DNA from: Rhodoferax sp. U11-2br
GTDB lineage: Bacteria; Pseudomonadota; Gammaproteobacteria; Burkholderiales; Burkholderiaceae_C
Direction of reading: 5' to 3'
NCBI RefSeq assembly: GCF_018619435.1
Contig: NZ_JAHFZF010000004.1
Coordinates: 141,389 to 205,388, forward strand
Length of the DNA stretch: 64,000 nucleotides
The notes under the pieces were generated by a model. The model made no database searches. It was given only the letters and a program-made list of their open reading frames with translations, and was not told the origin of the DNA. Numbering within the stretch: position 1 is the first letter of the stretch; each line of letters opens with the position of its first letter. Shown one piece after another: positions 1 to 8,959 of this stretch. Made by a program: the position numbers and the translations under genes.

Positions 1-1290
1 GCGGTAGTGGCCCGTGTGCCCGCACCCAAAGGCAATCCTGACGCCGCTTTGCGCGCGATGATTATCGACAGCTGGTTTGACAGTTATGTGGGTGTGGTGA
101 TGTTGGTGCGGGTGGTCGATGGCCGCTTGGCCAAGGGCGAGCGCATCAAGATGATGGCCACCGGCACCACTTACAACGCCGACAGCCTGGGTGTGTTCAC
201 CCCGGCCAACCAGCCGCGTGAAGCGCTCGAAGCCGGTGAGGTGGGTTACATCATTGCCGGCATCCGCGAGTTGCAGGCGGCCAAGGTGGGTGACACCATC
301 ACCCTGATCCGCCCCGGTACCGGTGGTGCGGCGGCGACTGCGGCCGAGCCTTTGCCCGGTTTCAAAGAGATCCAACCGCAGGTGTTTGCCGGTCTGTACC
401 CGACCGAAGCCAATCAGTACGAAGGCCTGCGTGACAGCCTGGAGAAACTCAAGCTCAACGACGCCTCGCTGCATTACGAACCCGAGGTGTCTCAAGCACT
501 CGGTTTTGGCTTCCGCTGCGGCTTTTTGGGCCTGTTGCACATGGAAATTGTGCAAGAGCGCCTGGAGCGCGAGTTTGACCAGGACCTGATCACCACCGCG
601 CCCAGCGTGGTCTACCAGGTGGTGCAGGCCGATGGTACGGTCAAGATGGTGGAAAACCCGTCCAAGATGCCCGATCAGGGCCGCCTGGAGGAAATCCGCG
701 AACCCATCGTTACCGTGCACCTGTACATGCCGCAGGAGTATGTGGGCCCGGTGATGACCCTGGCCAACCAGAAACGCGGTGTGCAGATGAACATGGCCTA
801 CAAAGGCCGCCAGGTGGTCTTGACCTACGAAATGCCGCTCGGCGAGATCGTGATGGACTTCTTTGACAAGCTCAAGAGTGTCTCGCGCGGTTACGCCTCG
901 ATGGACTATGAGTTCAAGGAGTACCGCACTGCCGACGTGGTCAAGGTCGACATCCTGCTCAACGGTGAGAAGGTCGACGCCTTGTCGATCATCGTGCACC
1001 GTTCACAGTCGGTCTACCGGGGCCGCGCGGTGGTGGGCAAGATGCGTGAGGTGATCTCCCGCCAGATGTATGACGTGGCGATCCAGGCCGCCATCGGGGC
1101 TAACGTGATTGCCCGTGAGACAATCAAAGCGCTGCGCAAGAACGTGATCGCCAAGTGTTATGGCGGCGACATTTCGCGCAAACGCAAGCTGCTTGAGAAA
1201 CAAAAAGAAGGCAAAAAACGCATGAAGCAAATTGGCTCGGTCGAGGTGCCCCAAGAGGCATTCCTGGCCATTTTGAAGGTGGATGCGTGA
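1..1290 (+). CDS. lepA: Elongation factor 4 (LepA), 5' end outside the window
   Basis: This is the C-terminal part (about 429 residues) of the ribosome-associated GTPase LepA/EF4, which acts on stalled or mis-translocated ribosomes. The reading frame is open from base 1, so the GTP-binding domain lies upstream of the window. Visible are the EF-Tu-like domain II (around [13 protein letters not shown]), the conserved segment [18 protein letters not shown], and the LepA-specific C-terminal domain with [20 protein letters not shown]. Similarity to E. coli LepA as I remember it is high along the whole length. The TGA stop overlaps the lepB start codon by one base, the usual lepA-lepB coupling. Confidence 0.97.
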   Translation, partial: AVVARVPAPKGNPDAALRAMIIDSWFDSYVGVVMLVRVVDGRLAKGERIKMMATGTTYNADSLGVFTPANQPREALEAGEVGYIIAGIRELQAAKVGDTITLIRPGTGGAAATAAEPLPGFKEIQPQVFAGLYPTEANQYEGLRDSLEKLKLNDASLHYEPEVSQALGFGFRCGFLGLLHMEIVQERLEREFDQDLITTAPSVVYQVVQADGTVKMVENPSKMPDQGRLEEIREPIVTVHLYMPQEYVGPVMTLANQKRGVQMNMAYKGRQVVLTYEMPLGEIVMDFFDKLKSVSRGYASMDYEFKEYRTADVVKVDILLNGEKVDALSIIVHRSQSVYRGRAVVGKMREVISRQMYDVAIQAAIGANVIARETIKALRKNVIAKCYGGDISRKRKLLEKQKEGKKRMKQIGSVEVPQEAFLAILKVDA

Positions 1291-2255
1291 TGCAAGCTCT
1301 GACTTCCCTGATCCTGGCGACCTTTGTCGCCTACATCGGCGCCTGGTATGTGGGTTTGGTCGAAGGCAACTTTGCCCTGCTGCTGTTTTTGGCCACGCTG
1401 GTCACCGGCATCTACTGGCTGGCCGAGCGTTTTTACTTTCTGCCACAGCGCCAACAAGCCGCCGCCGAGCTGGAGGCGCAAACCCTCAAGCGCAACGAAG
1501 AGTTGAGCAAACTGGGCATCAGCCAGGTCGATGGCAATGTGACCGAGGCCAAAACCAAGTTGCTGGCCCAACCGTGGTGGCTGGATTGGACCGCGGGGCT
1601 GTTCCCTGTGATCATTGCGGTGTTTGTGCTGCGCTCGTTCCTGTTTGAGCCGTTCAAGATCCCTTCGGGCTCAATGATCCCGACCCTGCTGGTGGGGGAT
1701 CTGATCCTGGTCAACAAGTTCGAATACGGCCTGCGCCTGCCGGTGCTCAACACCAAAATCACCGAGGGCACTGCCCCCAAGCGCGGTGATGTGATGGTGT
1801 TTCGTTACCCGCCCAAACCCAGCCTGGACTACATCAAGCGTGTGGTGGGTGTGCCAGGTGATGAAGTGGCTTACCTGAACAAACGCCTCACCATCAATGG
1901 CAAAGTTCTTGAGACCAACGCGGTGCCCGAGTTTTTTGACGAAGACAGCATGCGTTACTTCAAGCAGTTTGAGGAAAACCTGGGCAGCGTCAAACACCGT
2001 GTGCTCAACGACGACAGTCGCCCGGCTTTTGTGCCCGGCGCCGATGAGTTCCAGTTCAAGCAGAACTGCCAATACAGCGTCGAAGGTGTGGTGTGCAAGG
2101 TGCCTGAGGGCCACTACTTCATGATGGGTGACAACCGCGACAACTCGCTGGATTCGCGTTATTGGGGGTTCGTTCCTGACAAGAACATCGTTGGCAAGGC
2201 ATTTTTTGTCTGGATGAACTTTGGTAACCTCAAACGTATTGGTTCCTTCAATTGA
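1290..2255 (+). CDS. lepB: Signal peptidase I
   Basis: The 321-residue protein is the inner-membrane protease that removes signal peptides from exported proteins. Two N-terminal hydrophobic segments (about residues 5-45) are followed by another near residues 105-120, just before the catalytic serine box PSGSMIPTLLVGD. The general-base lysine lies in YIKRVVGVPGD, and the GDNRDNSLDSRYWG box is near the C terminus. The ATG at 1290 was chosen because it overlaps the lepA stop; a GTG one codon earlier is possible. It is followed after 13 bases by a small membrane protein gene and then rnc. Confidence 0.97.
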   Translation: MQALTSLILATFVAYIGAWYVGLVEGNFALLLFLATLVTGIYWLAERFYFLPQRQQAAAELEAQTLKRNEELSKLGISQVDGNVTEAKTKLLAQPWWLDWTAGLFPVIIAVFVLRSFLFEPFKIPSGSMIPTLLVGDLILVNKFEYGLRLPVLNTKITEGTAPKRGDVMVFRYPPKPSLDYIKRVVGVPGDEVAYLNKRLTINGKVLETNAVPEFFDEDSMRYFKQFEENLGSVKHRVLNDDSRPAFVPGADEFQFKQNCQYSVEGVVCKVPEGHYFMMGDNRDNSLDSRYWGFVPDKNIVGKAFFVWMNFGNLKRIGSFN

Positions 2256-2268
2256 TCAGGAGACATCC

Positions 2269-2622
2269 ATGACGCGCTTCGTCACATCAGGTCAACGGGG
2301 TTTCTCGTTCATCGGCTTTCTGTTTGTGGCTGCGGTGCTGGCTGTGACCGGTGTGGTGGTGGCGCAGATCATTCCGACGGCGATTGAATACCAGGCGGTG
2401 CTCAAGGCTGCACAAAAGGCTTCTGAAGGCAACACGGTAGTCGAAGTGCGCAGCATTTTTGACAAGGCCGCAGCCATTGACAACATCAGTTCGGTCAGCG
2501 GCAAGGACATCGATGTCACCAAGGAAAACGACAAGGTGGTGGTGAGTTTTGCCTACCAGCGTGAAATCCACCTGGCTGGCCCGGCCTATCTGACGATGAA
2601 GTATGCGGGTCGATCCAAGTAG
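2269..2622 (+). CDS. DUF4845 family small membrane protein
   Basis: This 117-residue protein sits between lepB and rnc, the place where DUF4845 proteins are commonly found in betaproteobacteria. Its N terminus (GFSFIGFLFVAAVLAVTG) is a single hydrophobic segment that resembles a type IV pilin or pseudopilin leader after the glycine, followed by a soluble domain. The ATG at 2269 was preferred because an AGGAG-type ribosome site (caggagaca) precedes it by the right spacing; an upstream in-frame start would lie inside lepB. Function is not known. The family assignment rests on size, pilin-like N terminus and context. Confidence 0.85.
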   Translation: MTRFVTSGQRGFSFIGFLFVAAVLAVTGVVVAQIIPTAIEYQAVLKAAQKASEGNTVVEVRSIFDKAAAIDNISSVSGKDIDVTKENDKVVVSFAYQREIHLAGPAYLTMKYAGRSK

Positions 2623-2643
2623 TCCAGGCAACGGGGATCGGGT

Positions 2644-3333
2644 TTGAGCGCCGCCGATCTGGCAGCGTTGCAACAGCGCCTGCAGTACAGCTTCTCTGAC
2701 CTCAGCCTGCTCAAACTGGCCACGACACACCGCAGTTATTCTGCAGACCACAACGAGCGCCTGGAGTTCCTGGGGGACTCTGTGCTGGGGATGTGTGTGG
2801 CGGACCTCTTGTACCAGCGCCTGAGTGCGCTGCCTGAGGGCGATTTGTCACGCGTACGGGCTGGTCTGGTGCGCCAGGAAGCCCTGCACCCGCTGGCGGT
2901 GAAGCTGGGTTTGCCCGAGATGCTGTTGCTGGGTGAGGGCGAATTGCGCTCCGGCGGGCAAAAGCGCCCATCCATTCTGGCGGATGCGCTGGAGGCGGTG
3001 ATTGGTGCGGTGTATCTGGATGGTGGTTTTGCAGCAGCACAAGCCTTGGTCAAGCGGCTTTATGCATCGCATGAGATCAGCCCGGCCATGGCCGCTATGG
3101 GCAAAGACCCCAAAACCGAGTTGCAGGAATGGCTGCAGGCCCGGCGTATGAAAGTGCCCAGTTACAAGGTGCTGAGCACCCTGGGTGCGGCCCACAAGCA
3201 GACCTTTGAGGTCGAATGCGAAATTGCCGAAATGCATCTGAGCGCGCGGGGTTCTGGCGGTACCCGTCGCGCGGGTGAACAAGCCGCCGCCACCGCCATG
3301 TTGCACACACTCAAAACCAAAGGCGCCCAATGA
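2644..3333 (+). CDS. rnc: Ribonuclease III
   Basis: This 229-residue enzyme cuts double-stranded RNA and matures rRNA. The RNase III signature [12 protein letters not shown] is near residues 38-50, and the second acidic cluster lies in [18 protein letters not shown] double-stranded-RNA-binding domain follows ([14 protein letters not shown] to the C terminus). The start is a TTG at 2644, which fixes the family-typical length; no ATG fits better. Its TGA overlaps the era ATG by four bases (ATGA), so rnc and era are translationally coupled, as in many proteobacteria. Confidence 0.96.
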   Translation: MSAADLAALQQRLQYSFSDLSLLKLATTHRSYSADHNERLEFLGDSVLGMCVADLLYQRLSALPEGDLSRVRAGLVRQEALHPLAVKLGLPEMLLLGEGELRSGGQKRPSILADALEAVIGAVYLDGGFAAAQALVKRLYASHEISPAMAAMGKDPKTELQEWLQARRMKVPSYKVLSTLGAAHKQTFEVECEIAEMHLSARGSGGTRRAGEQAAATAMLHTLKTKGAQ

Positions 3334-4361
3334 GCACTACAAAAAACAAAGCTACTGAGCCAGACGACACGGGGGCTACAACCCCAAATGATGTGGAAGC
3401 GATGCTGGCTGGCCTGCACCGCGACATGCGCCCGGCCGGACCGCAACTAGCGCCGGTTGAGGGCCAGCGCTGTGGCCTGATCGCCATCGTGGGCAAGCCC
3501 AATGTGGGCAAGTCGACCCTGCTCAACGCGCTGGTGGGGCAAAAGATCAGCATCACCTCGCGCAAGGCACAAACCACGCGCCACCGCATCACCGGCATGC
3601 ACACCGTGGGGCCAACGCAGTATGTGTTTGTCGACACCCCCGGTTTTCAGACCATCCATGGCAATGCGCTCAACAAGTCACTTAACAAAACGGTGGTGGG
3701 TGCGGTGGCCGATGTGGACCTGATCCTGTTTGTGGTGGAGGCGGGTAGCTTCACCCCGGCCGATGCGCGGGTGCTGGCGCTGCTGGGCAAGAACATCCCA
3801 ACCTTGCTGATCGCCAACAAACTTGACAACGTGCACCGCCGTGGCGACATCGCGCCCTGGCTGCAGGAGATGCAGGCCAAACACGCCTTCACCGAGTTTG
3901 TGCCGATGTCGGCCAAGAACAGCAAGGATATCGAGCGCCTGCTCGACATCTGCGCCAAGTATCTGCCCGAACAAGCCTGGTGGTACGCCGCTGACGAGCT
4001 GACGGACCGCAGCGAACGCTTCATGGCCAGCGAGATGGTGCGCGAAAAGCTGTTCCGCCTGACCGGTGACGAGTTGCCCTACACCTCCACCGTGGTGATC
4101 GACAAGTTTGACGAAGAGCCACCGGCCAAGAAAGGCCAGAAACGTCTGCTGCGCATCGCCGCGACCATTGTGGTGGAGCGTGATGGCCACAAGGCGATGG
4201 TGATTGGTGACAAGGGGGAGCGCATCAAACGCATTGGCATGGAAACCCGGGTCGAACTCGAGAAACTGCTGGATTGCAAGGTGTTCATCGAGATGTGGGT
4301 CAAGGTGCGCTCTGGCTGGGCCGACGACGAGGCGCGGGTGCGCTCGTTCGGTTACGAATAG
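3330..4361 (+). CDS. era: GTPase Era with N-terminal extension
   Basis: Era (343 residues) is a GTPase that binds 16S rRNA and helps 30S subunit assembly. The G motifs are clear: [10 protein letters not shown] (G1), DTPG (G3), NKLD (G4); a KH RNA-binding domain forms the C terminus ([17 protein letters not shown]). The G1 motif begins about 40 residues later than in E. coli Era, so there is an N-terminal extension rich in T, P and D. The first 15 or so codons resemble a degraded copy of the dispersed palindromic repeat of this genome (about 3335-3380, minus orientation). The gene overlaps rnc by four bases and is probably the last gene of the lepA operon. Confidence 0.96.
   Translation: MSTTKNKATEPDDTGATTPNDVEAMLAGLHRDMRPAGPQLAPVEGQRCGLIAIVGKPNVGKSTLLNALVGQKISITSRKAQTTRHRITGMHTVGPTQYVFVDTPGFQTIHGNALNKSLNKTVVGAVADVDLILFVVEAGSFTPADARVLALLGKNIPTLLIANKLDNVHRRGDIAPWLQEMQAKHAFTEFVPMSAKNSKDIERLLDICAKYLPEQAWWYAADELTDRSERFMASEMVREKLFRLTGDELPYTSTVVIDKFDEEPPAKKGQKRLLRIAATIVVERDGHKAMVIGDKGERIKRIGMETRVELEKLLDCKVFIEMWVKVRSGWADDEARVRSFGYE
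3335..3380 (-). repeat. Degenerate copy of the dispersed palindromic repeat, inside era
   Basis: Read on the minus strand, this segment shows TAGCC, a GC-rich stretch, then AGTAGCTTTG and a T-run, matching the order of elements in the intact repeats (TAGCCCTTAT, ATAAGGGCT, AGTAGCTAT, A/T-rich tail). The palindromic core is poorly kept. It encodes the start of the Era N-terminal extension. The match is judged by eye and could be chance. Confidence 0.4.
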
Positions 4362-4394
4362 GCCTGGGGCAGCGTTGTTGACGGGTGCCAAAAG

Positions 4395-4422
4395 TAACAA
4401 GGCGGCTTGCGCCGCCTTGTTA
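4395..4422. terminator. Bidirectional hairpin terminator between era and a convergent small ORF
   Basis: A perfect 12-bp stem (TAACAAGGCGGC / GCCGCCTTGTTA) with a TTGC loop lies 34 bases after the era stop. It sits between convergent genes (era on +, a 35-codon ORF on -) and could end both transcripts. There is no long T-run after it on either side, so termination strength is uncertain. Confidence 0.7.
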
Positions 4423-4443
4423 ACCCATTTGCTGTTGACCGGG

Positions 4444-4551
4444 TCATCCGACCAGACCGTTGATGGCGTAAGGCATCAGCGGGACCAGGCTGATGGCCGC
4501 AACGGCCCACAAAACAGCACGATCCAGATTCCGCAGCGTGGCTTCATTCAT
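4444..4551 (-). CDS. Small putative single-span membrane protein (35 aa)
   Basis: The minus strand encodes a 35-residue peptide starting MNEATLRNLDRAV and containing one hydrophobic segment (LWAVAAISLVPLMPYAI). A good ribosome site (CCAGGAGAG) stands seven to eight bases before the ATG. The gene ends just before the bidirectional hairpin at 4395-4422, so it looks like a complete, separately transcribed unit divergent from recO. I do not recognise a family. The ribosome site, hydrophobic profile and terminator support a real gene; absence of homologues would weaken it. Confidence 0.6.
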   Translation of the reverse strand: MNEATLRNLDRAVLWAVAAISLVPLMPYAINGLVG

Positions 4552-4664
4552 GATGTACTCTCCTGGTTAAAAGTTGAACTACCCGGTCATAAATTTACCG
4601 CATGTTTAATTTGATAATGATCAGGATGCATTTTTACCCATGATTCTTTTGGGGTTTTTTCCCG

Positions 4665-5414
4665 GTGGCCAGCAAACGCATCTCTGACGAACCCGCCTTT
4701 GTGCTGCACCGGTATGACTGGAGCGAAACCAGCCTGATCCTGGAGGTGTTCACGCGCCACCATGGGCGTCTGGCGTTGGTGGCCAAAGGGGTGAAACGGC
4801 CGAGTTCGAGCTTTCGCCCGATCCTGCTGCCCTTGCAGCCACTGCACCTGGCCTTTGGCGGAGATGCCGAGATCAAGACCCTCAAAGCCGCCGAGTGGCA
4901 GGGCGGCCACGTCATGCCCACCGGTGACGCCCTGATGTCGGGTTATTACCTCAATGAGCTGCTGCTGAACCTGTTGGCGCGTGAGGACCCGCACCCGGTC
5001 TTGTTTGACCTGTATGCCAACGTGGTGGCGGTGATTGCCAGCGAACACGGCGAGGTGCTGGAGTCGGCCCTTCGTGCGTTTGAGCTACTGCTGCTGCGCG
5101 AGGTGGGTTTGTTGCCGCTGCTCGATGCCCAAACCATGACATTGCTGGCGCTGCACCCCGAGGAGTCCTACAGCCTGGTGCCCGAAGGTGGCCTGCGTCA
5201 GGCCGGAGAGGGTGACCGTGCCAGTTTGACCGGTGCCCAGTGGGCCACGCTGCAACAGGTGTTGGGTGCACGCGTGGCCTTCACCACCGTGCTGCGCGCC
5301 TGTGCCGAGGTGGCCTCAGCGCTCAAGCCGCAGCTGCGCAACCTGCTCAATTACCATTGTGGGGTGAGTGCCCTGCGCACCCGCCAAGTGATGATCGATT
5401 TGCAAAACCTATGA
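4665..5414 (+). CDS. recO: DNA repair protein RecO
   Basis: RecO (249 residues) works with RecF and RecR to load RecA on gapped DNA coated with SSB. The N-terminal OB-fold begins [31 protein letters not shown], a typical RecO opening; the helical C-terminal half ends with [19 protein letters not shown]. The start is a GTG at 4665, preceded by a T-rich stretch rather than a strong Shine-Dalgarno. Its TGA overlaps the pdxJ ATG by four bases, so recO, pdxJ, acpS and nagZ probably form one operon, as in other Burkholderiales. Confidence 0.94.
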   Translation: MASKRISDEPAFVLHRYDWSETSLILEVFTRHHGRLALVAKGVKRPSSSFRPILLPLQPLHLAFGGDAEIKTLKAAEWQGGHVMPTGDALMSGYYLNELLLNLLAREDPHPVLFDLYANVVAVIASEHGEVLESALRAFELLLLREVGLLPLLDAQTMTLLALHPEESYSLVPEGGLRQAGEGDRASLTGAQWATLQQVLGARVAFTTVLRACAEVASALKPQLRNLLNYHCGVSALRTRQVMIDLQNL

Positions 5415-6187
5415 AAACCACCGCACTGTCCGTCAACCTCAACAAAGTCGCCACCGTGCGCAACACCCGTCACCTGGGCATTCCCAGCCTGACCCGTGCT
5501 GCCACCCTGTGTTTACAAGCCGGTGCCCATGGCATCACCGTGCACCCGCGCCCGGACGAGCGCCACATCCGCGGCACCGACGTGACCGAGCTGGGCACCT
5601 TGTTGCAAGCCTGGCCCGACCGTGAATACAACATCGAAGGCAACCCGCTGCACAACCTGATGGACGTGGTGGGGAATCTGGTCGCCCTCAAGCTGCCGGT
5701 GCACCAAGTGACCTTTGTGCCCGACGGCGAGGGCCAGTTCACCAGCGACCACGGCTGGACGTTTCCGCAAGACGCCGAGCGCCTCAAGCCGCTGATCGAC
5801 CAGGCCCATGCCTGGGGTGTGCGCGTGAGCCTGTTCATGGACGCTGAGCCTGCGGCCATGGCCGCCGCCAAGGCGGTGGGGGCGGATCGGGTGGAGCTCT
5901 ACACCGAGCCCTATGCCGCCGCCTGGGGCACCGCGCAACAAGCCACCCAGCTGGCGCGGTTTGCCCGGGCCGCGCAGGCCGCGCTGGACGCTGGCCTGGG
6001 TGTCAACGCCGGCCATGACCTCAGCCGCGACAACCTCACCCCCTTTTTGAGCCAGGTGCCAGGCATCAGCGAGGTGTCGATTGGCCATGCACTGATTGCC
6101 GATGCGCTGGAGCTGGGGTACGAGGTCACCATCAAGGACTACCTGCGCTGCATTGCCCAGGCCCAGCCGTCTCACAGCCCGGCCTGA
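5411..6187 (+). CDS. pdxJ: Pyridoxine 5'-phosphate synthase
   Basis: PdxJ (258 residues) condenses 1-deoxyxylulose 5-phosphate with 3-amino-2-oxopropyl phosphate, the last ring-closing step of DXP-dependent vitamin B6 synthesis. The start [15 protein letters not shown] and the motifs [11 protein letters not shown] (active-site His and phosphate binding), [15 protein letters not shown] and GHDLS match the TIM-barrel family, and the length is normal. The ATG at 5411 overlaps the recO stop. acpS follows after 30 bases. Confidence 0.96.
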   Translation: MKTTALSVNLNKVATVRNTRHLGIPSLTRAATLCLQAGAHGITVHPRPDERHIRGTDVTELGTLLQAWPDREYNIEGNPLHNLMDVVGNLVALKLPVHQVTFVPDGEGQFTSDHGWTFPQDAERLKPLIDQAHAWGVRVSLFMDAEPAAMAAAKAVGADRVELYTEPYAAAWGTAQQATQLARFARAAQAALDAGLGVNAGHDLSRDNLTPFLSQVPGISEVSIGHALIADALELGYEVTIKDYLRCIAQAQPSHSPA

Positions 6188-6217
6188 ACGGCACCTTGAC
6201 AGGTTTCCAGACGTTCC

Positions 6218-6613
6218 ATGATCTACGGCATTGGTACCGACATCTGCGACGTGCGGCGCATCCAGGCCAGTCTGGCGCGCCATGGCGAGCGTTTTGCCAA
6301 GCGGGTGCTCTCAGAGGCTGAATATGCCACCTGGCAGGCGCGTAGCCAGCGCTGGCCCGAGCGCGGTGTGCGTTACCTGGCCACCCGCTTCAGCGCCAAG
6401 GAATCGTTCTCCAAGGCCATTGGCTTGGGCATGGTGATGCCGATGACCTGGCGCCACTGTGAAATAGCCAATCTGCCCAGCGGCCAGCCGATGGTTGTGT
6501 TGCACGGTGCCCTGAAAGACTGGTTTGACAGCCGGGGTTTAAGTGCGCACATTACGGTGACCGACGAGACCGATTACGCCGCCAGCTTCTGCGTTGTGGA
6601 AGTGAATGGTTAA
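6218..6613 (+). CDS. acpS: Holo-[acyl-carrier-protein] synthase
   Basis: AcpS (131 residues) transfers the 4'-phosphopantetheine arm from CoA to apo-ACP, activating fatty acid synthesis. The N terminus [15 protein letters not shown] contains the magnesium-binding Asp, and [15 protein letters not shown] contains the second conserved Glu and Lys. Position right after pdxJ is the classic pdxJ-acpS arrangement. The TAA stop lies at the very edge of a dispersed repeat copy (6612-6660) that fills most of the gap to nagZ. Confidence 0.95.
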   Translation: MIYGIGTDICDVRRIQASLARHGERFAKRVLSEAEYATWQARSQRWPERGVRYLATRFSAKESFSKAIGLGMVMPMTWRHCEIANLPSGQPMVVLHGALKDWFDSRGLSAHITVTDETDYAASFCVVEVNG

Positions 6614-6660
6614 ATTGGCATCCAGCCCTTATTCAAAAAGGGCTTATAGCTATCAAAAAT
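6612..6660 (+). repeat. Dispersed palindromic repeat, intact copy
   Basis: The sequence has the order AATTGGCATCC, AGCCCTTAT, short loop, AAGGGCTTATAGCTAT, CAAAAAT. The palindromic core AGCCCTT/AAGGGCT is preserved. It occupies the acpS-nagZ spacer and overlaps the acpS stop codon. It belongs to a family with copies elsewhere in this window. Confidence 0.85.
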
Positions 6661-6672
6661 GAGGAATATCCC

Positions 6673-7755
6673 ATGAACTTTCATGCCCCCTTGATCATCG
6701 ACATCGCTGGGACCGAACTCTCCAAAGTCGACAAAAAACGCCTGAAACACCCGCTGGTGGGGGGCCTGATTCTGTTCGCCCGCAACTGGGAAAGCCGTGC
6801 CCAGCTCACCGAGTTGTGCCGCAGCATCAAAAAGGTCCGCAAAGACCTGCTGATCTGTGTGGACCACGAAGGTGGCCGGGTGCAGCGGTTCAAAACCGAC
6901 GGTTTCACCCATCTGCCGCCGATGTCGGCGCTGGGGGCCTTGTGGCGCCACCCCAGCAAGGCGCAAGAGGGCGCTTCGGCCATGTACGCCACCGCTGCCG
7001 CCACCGCCTGTGGGTATGTGCTGGGCGCCGAGTTGCGCGCCTGTGGTGTGGACCTGAGCTTCACCCCGGTGCTGGACCTCGATCACGGCGCCAGCGGTGT
7101 CATTGGTGACCGCGCCTTCGATGCCGATGCGCGGGTGGTCAGCCTGCTGGCCAAGAGCCTGATGTATGGCCTGCTGCAAGCGGGCATGGCCAACTGCGGC
7201 AAACACTTTCCTGGCCATGGGTATGTGCAGGCCGACTCCCACACCGACATCCCGATTGACACCCGCAGCCTGCAAGCCATTTTGAAAGACGATGCCGCGC
7301 CCTACCAGTGGCTGGGCAACAGCCTGGCCAGTGTCATGCCCGCGCATGTGGTCTACCCCAAGGTGGACAAACGTGCTGCCGGGTTCTCCAGCAAATGGCT
7401 CAACGACATCCTGCGTGGTCAGCTGGGTTTCACCGGTGTGATCTTCAGCGACGATTTGTCCATGGCAGGCGCCCGGGTGATTGACGGCCAGCCCGTCAGC
7501 ACCACCCAGGCCGCGCTGGCCGCCCTGAACGCGGGCTGTGACCAGGTGCTGCTGTGCAACCAGTCGCTGGGCGACGGTGCCGAGATCGATGCCCTGGTTG
7601 AGGGCCTGACCAAGGCCCACTACCGCGGTTTATGGCAGCCGCTGGACGCCAGCGAAGAGCGCCGCTTGGCGCTGTTGCCGCGTGGTCCGGCCACCGCGTG
7701 GGACGACCTGATGGTGCAGCCAGCCTACATGCACGCGCTGGATCTGTTGCCCTGA
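6673..7755 (+). CDS. nagZ: Beta-N-acetylhexosaminidase NagZ
   Basis: NagZ (360 residues) is a cytoplasmic family 3 glycoside hydrolase that removes N-acetylglucosamine from anhydro-muropeptides in cell-wall recycling. Diagnostic motifs are VDHEGGRVQRF near residues 60-70, the loop KHFPGHG (substrate and general acid His region) near 175-185, and VIFSDDLSMAGA carrying the nucleophile Asp. The ATG at 6673 is preceded by a GAGGAAT ribosome site. It is the last gene of the recO-pdxJ-acpS-nagZ row; the next gene is convergent. Confidence 0.95.
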   Translation: MNFHAPLIIDIAGTELSKVDKKRLKHPLVGGLILFARNWESRAQLTELCRSIKKVRKDLLICVDHEGGRVQRFKTDGFTHLPPMSALGALWRHPSKAQEGASAMYATAAATACGYVLGAELRACGVDLSFTPVLDLDHGASGVIGDRAFDADARVVSLLAKSLMYGLLQAGMANCGKHFPGHGYVQADSHTDIPIDTRSLQAILKDDAAPYQWLGNSLASVMPAHVVYPKVDKRAAGFSSKWLNDILRGQLGFTGVIFSDDLSMAGARVIDGQPVSTTQAALAALNAGCDQVLLCNQSLGDGAEIDALVEGLTKAHYRGLWQPLDASEERRLALLPRGPATAWDDLMVQPAYMHALDLLP

Positions 7756-7758
7756 GAT

Positions 7759-7986
7759 TCAGGGCGAACGGTGCAGCCGTGGCGCCGACAACAAGGCGAT
7801 CATGTCGGTGGTGGCGGCATCCACATTCGGGTGGGCTTTGAGCAGCCCACCGCTGGCCAGCAGCTTGCGCAAGTCCTGCAGGTCTTTCACGGTGGGGGCG
7901 ACCTTGATCTGGGCAATCGCCGCGGTGCTGTTGCCGCCCTTGATCAGAGCCAGAACCTTGGGTGCCCAGATGCTTTGACGTGACAT
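7759..7986 (-). CDS. Hypothetical small protein (75 aa)
   Basis: The minus strand encodes a 75-residue soluble, mainly helical protein beginning MSRQSIWAPKVLALIKGG and ending with a basic tail RLHRSP. An A-rich site (AGAAAG) precedes the ATG. It is convergent with nagZ, with three bases between stop codons. I do not recognise a domain. The compact fit between nagZ and the region upstream of the Sui1-like gene supports it being real. Confidence 0.55.
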   Translation of the reverse strand: MSRQSIWAPKVLALIKGGNSTAAIAQIKVAPTVKDLQDLRKLLASGGLLKAHPNVDAATTDMIALLSAPRLHRSP

Positions 7987-8022
7987 GCAGAATCTTTCTG
8001 TTGTTTTGAAAAAATAAGCGTG

Positions 8023-8058
8023 ATTTTGGCATCCAGCCCTTATTCTGATTGGGTCAGT
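8023..8058 (+). repeat. Dispersed palindromic repeat, left half only
   Basis: ATTTTGGCATCC followed by AGCCCTTATTC matches the left half of the copy at 6612-6660 exactly from TTGGCATCC onward; the right half (AAGGGCT) is replaced by an unrelated GGGTCA. It lies upstream of both the 75-residue ORF and the Sui1-like gene. Confidence 0.65.
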
Positions 8059-8154
8059 CACTACACTTAAAGAAGCATCTGACACGCCAGAGCGGTGCCA
8101 CGCTGGCACCTGTGTTGGACAATCACGGCTCCCCATTTTCACTCACCCGCGTTC

Positions 8155-8517
8155 ATGACCTCCAAACCTTCCAGCGGTGGCCTGGTGTACAGCACCGACA
8201 GTGGCCGCATGTGCCCGGCCTGCCGTCACCCGGTGGCCTCTTGTGTGTGTACCAGCGCCAAAGCCCGGCCAGCGGGCGACGGCATTGTGCGTGTCTCGCG
8301 TGAGACCAAAGGCCGCGCCGGCAAAGGCGTCACCCTGGTCAAAGGGTTGGCGCTGGACGATGCGGCGCTGGTGACTTTGGGCAAACAGCTCAAAGCCGCC
8401 TGTGGCTCGGGTGGCACCGTCAAAGACGGTGTGATCGAGGTGCAGGGAGACCACTGTGAACGTGTGATGGCGCTGCTGCAGGCGCAGGGCCACAAGGTCA
8501 AACGCGCGGGCGGCTGA
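8155..8517 (+). CDS. SUI1/YciH-family translation factor
   Basis: This 120-residue protein matches the bacterial SUI1 (eIF1-like) family, of which E. coli YciH is a member; these proteins bind the 30S subunit and affect start-site fidelity. The N-terminal segment has a possible zinc-binding cysteine cluster (CPACRHPVASCVC), and the SUI1 core follows with RVSRETKGRAGKGVTLVKGL and GTVKDGVIEVQGDH. The ATG at 8155 gives the family length; upstream in-frame starts lack support. A DUF3820 gene follows after 19 bases. Confidence 0.85.
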   Translation: MTSKPSSGGLVYSTDSGRMCPACRHPVASCVCTSAKARPAGDGIVRVSRETKGRAGKGVTLVKGLALDDAALVTLGKQLKAACGSGGTVKDGVIEVQGDHCERVMALLQAQGHKVKRAGG

Positions 8518-8536
8518 ACCAACCAACATCCACCCG

Positions 8537-8743
8537 ATGAACCCCGAAGACCTGCAACTGCTGGTGACCCGCACCATGCCCTTTGGCAAACACAAGGGCC
8601 GCCTGATCGCCGACCTGCCGGGTGACTACCTGCGCTGGTTTGTCAACCAGGGCACGCCCAAGGGCGAGATTGGCCGCCTGCTGACCCTCATGCATGAGAT
8701 CGACCACAACGGTTTGTCTGATCTGCTCAAGCCACTGCGTTAG
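8537..8743 (+). CDS. DUF3820 family protein (68 aa)
   Basis: The 68-residue protein has the family hallmark MPFGKHKGRLIADLPGDYLRWF, seen in DUF3820 proteins. The function is not established; some members were named putative quorum-sensing-regulated virulence factors and the fold has a link to exonuclease-like domains. It follows the SUI1-like gene closely on the same strand and probably shares its transcript. About 215 bases without a gene follow before the histidine kinase. Confidence 0.8.
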   Translation: MNPEDLQLLVTRTMPFGKHKGRLIADLPGDYLRWFVNQGTPKGEIGRLLTLMHEIDHNGLSDLLKPLR

Positions 8744-8959
8744 GTTTGGTGCGCTGGTTGGGTCGGTGAGAGCGCCGAAGTTGCTTGAACAGGGGACTCG
8801 CACTCTGCTACCCTTGGTCTGTGCCGTGGTCCAAGGCTTGGGGCCACTGCGGGCACGGCAAGAGAGCGCAAAAATGATCACAGGTTCAGCGTTGGTTTGG
8901 CAGTTTGGTGGTGATGGGTTCATCACGCCAGTTGCGCCCGTTTCTGAGCGGGATGAGCT

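Noticed and set aside
6610..7620. A 336-codon minus-strand frame opposite nagZ
   Set aside because: Shadow of nagZ; composition is typical of a GC-skewed antisense frame and it starts inside nagZ.
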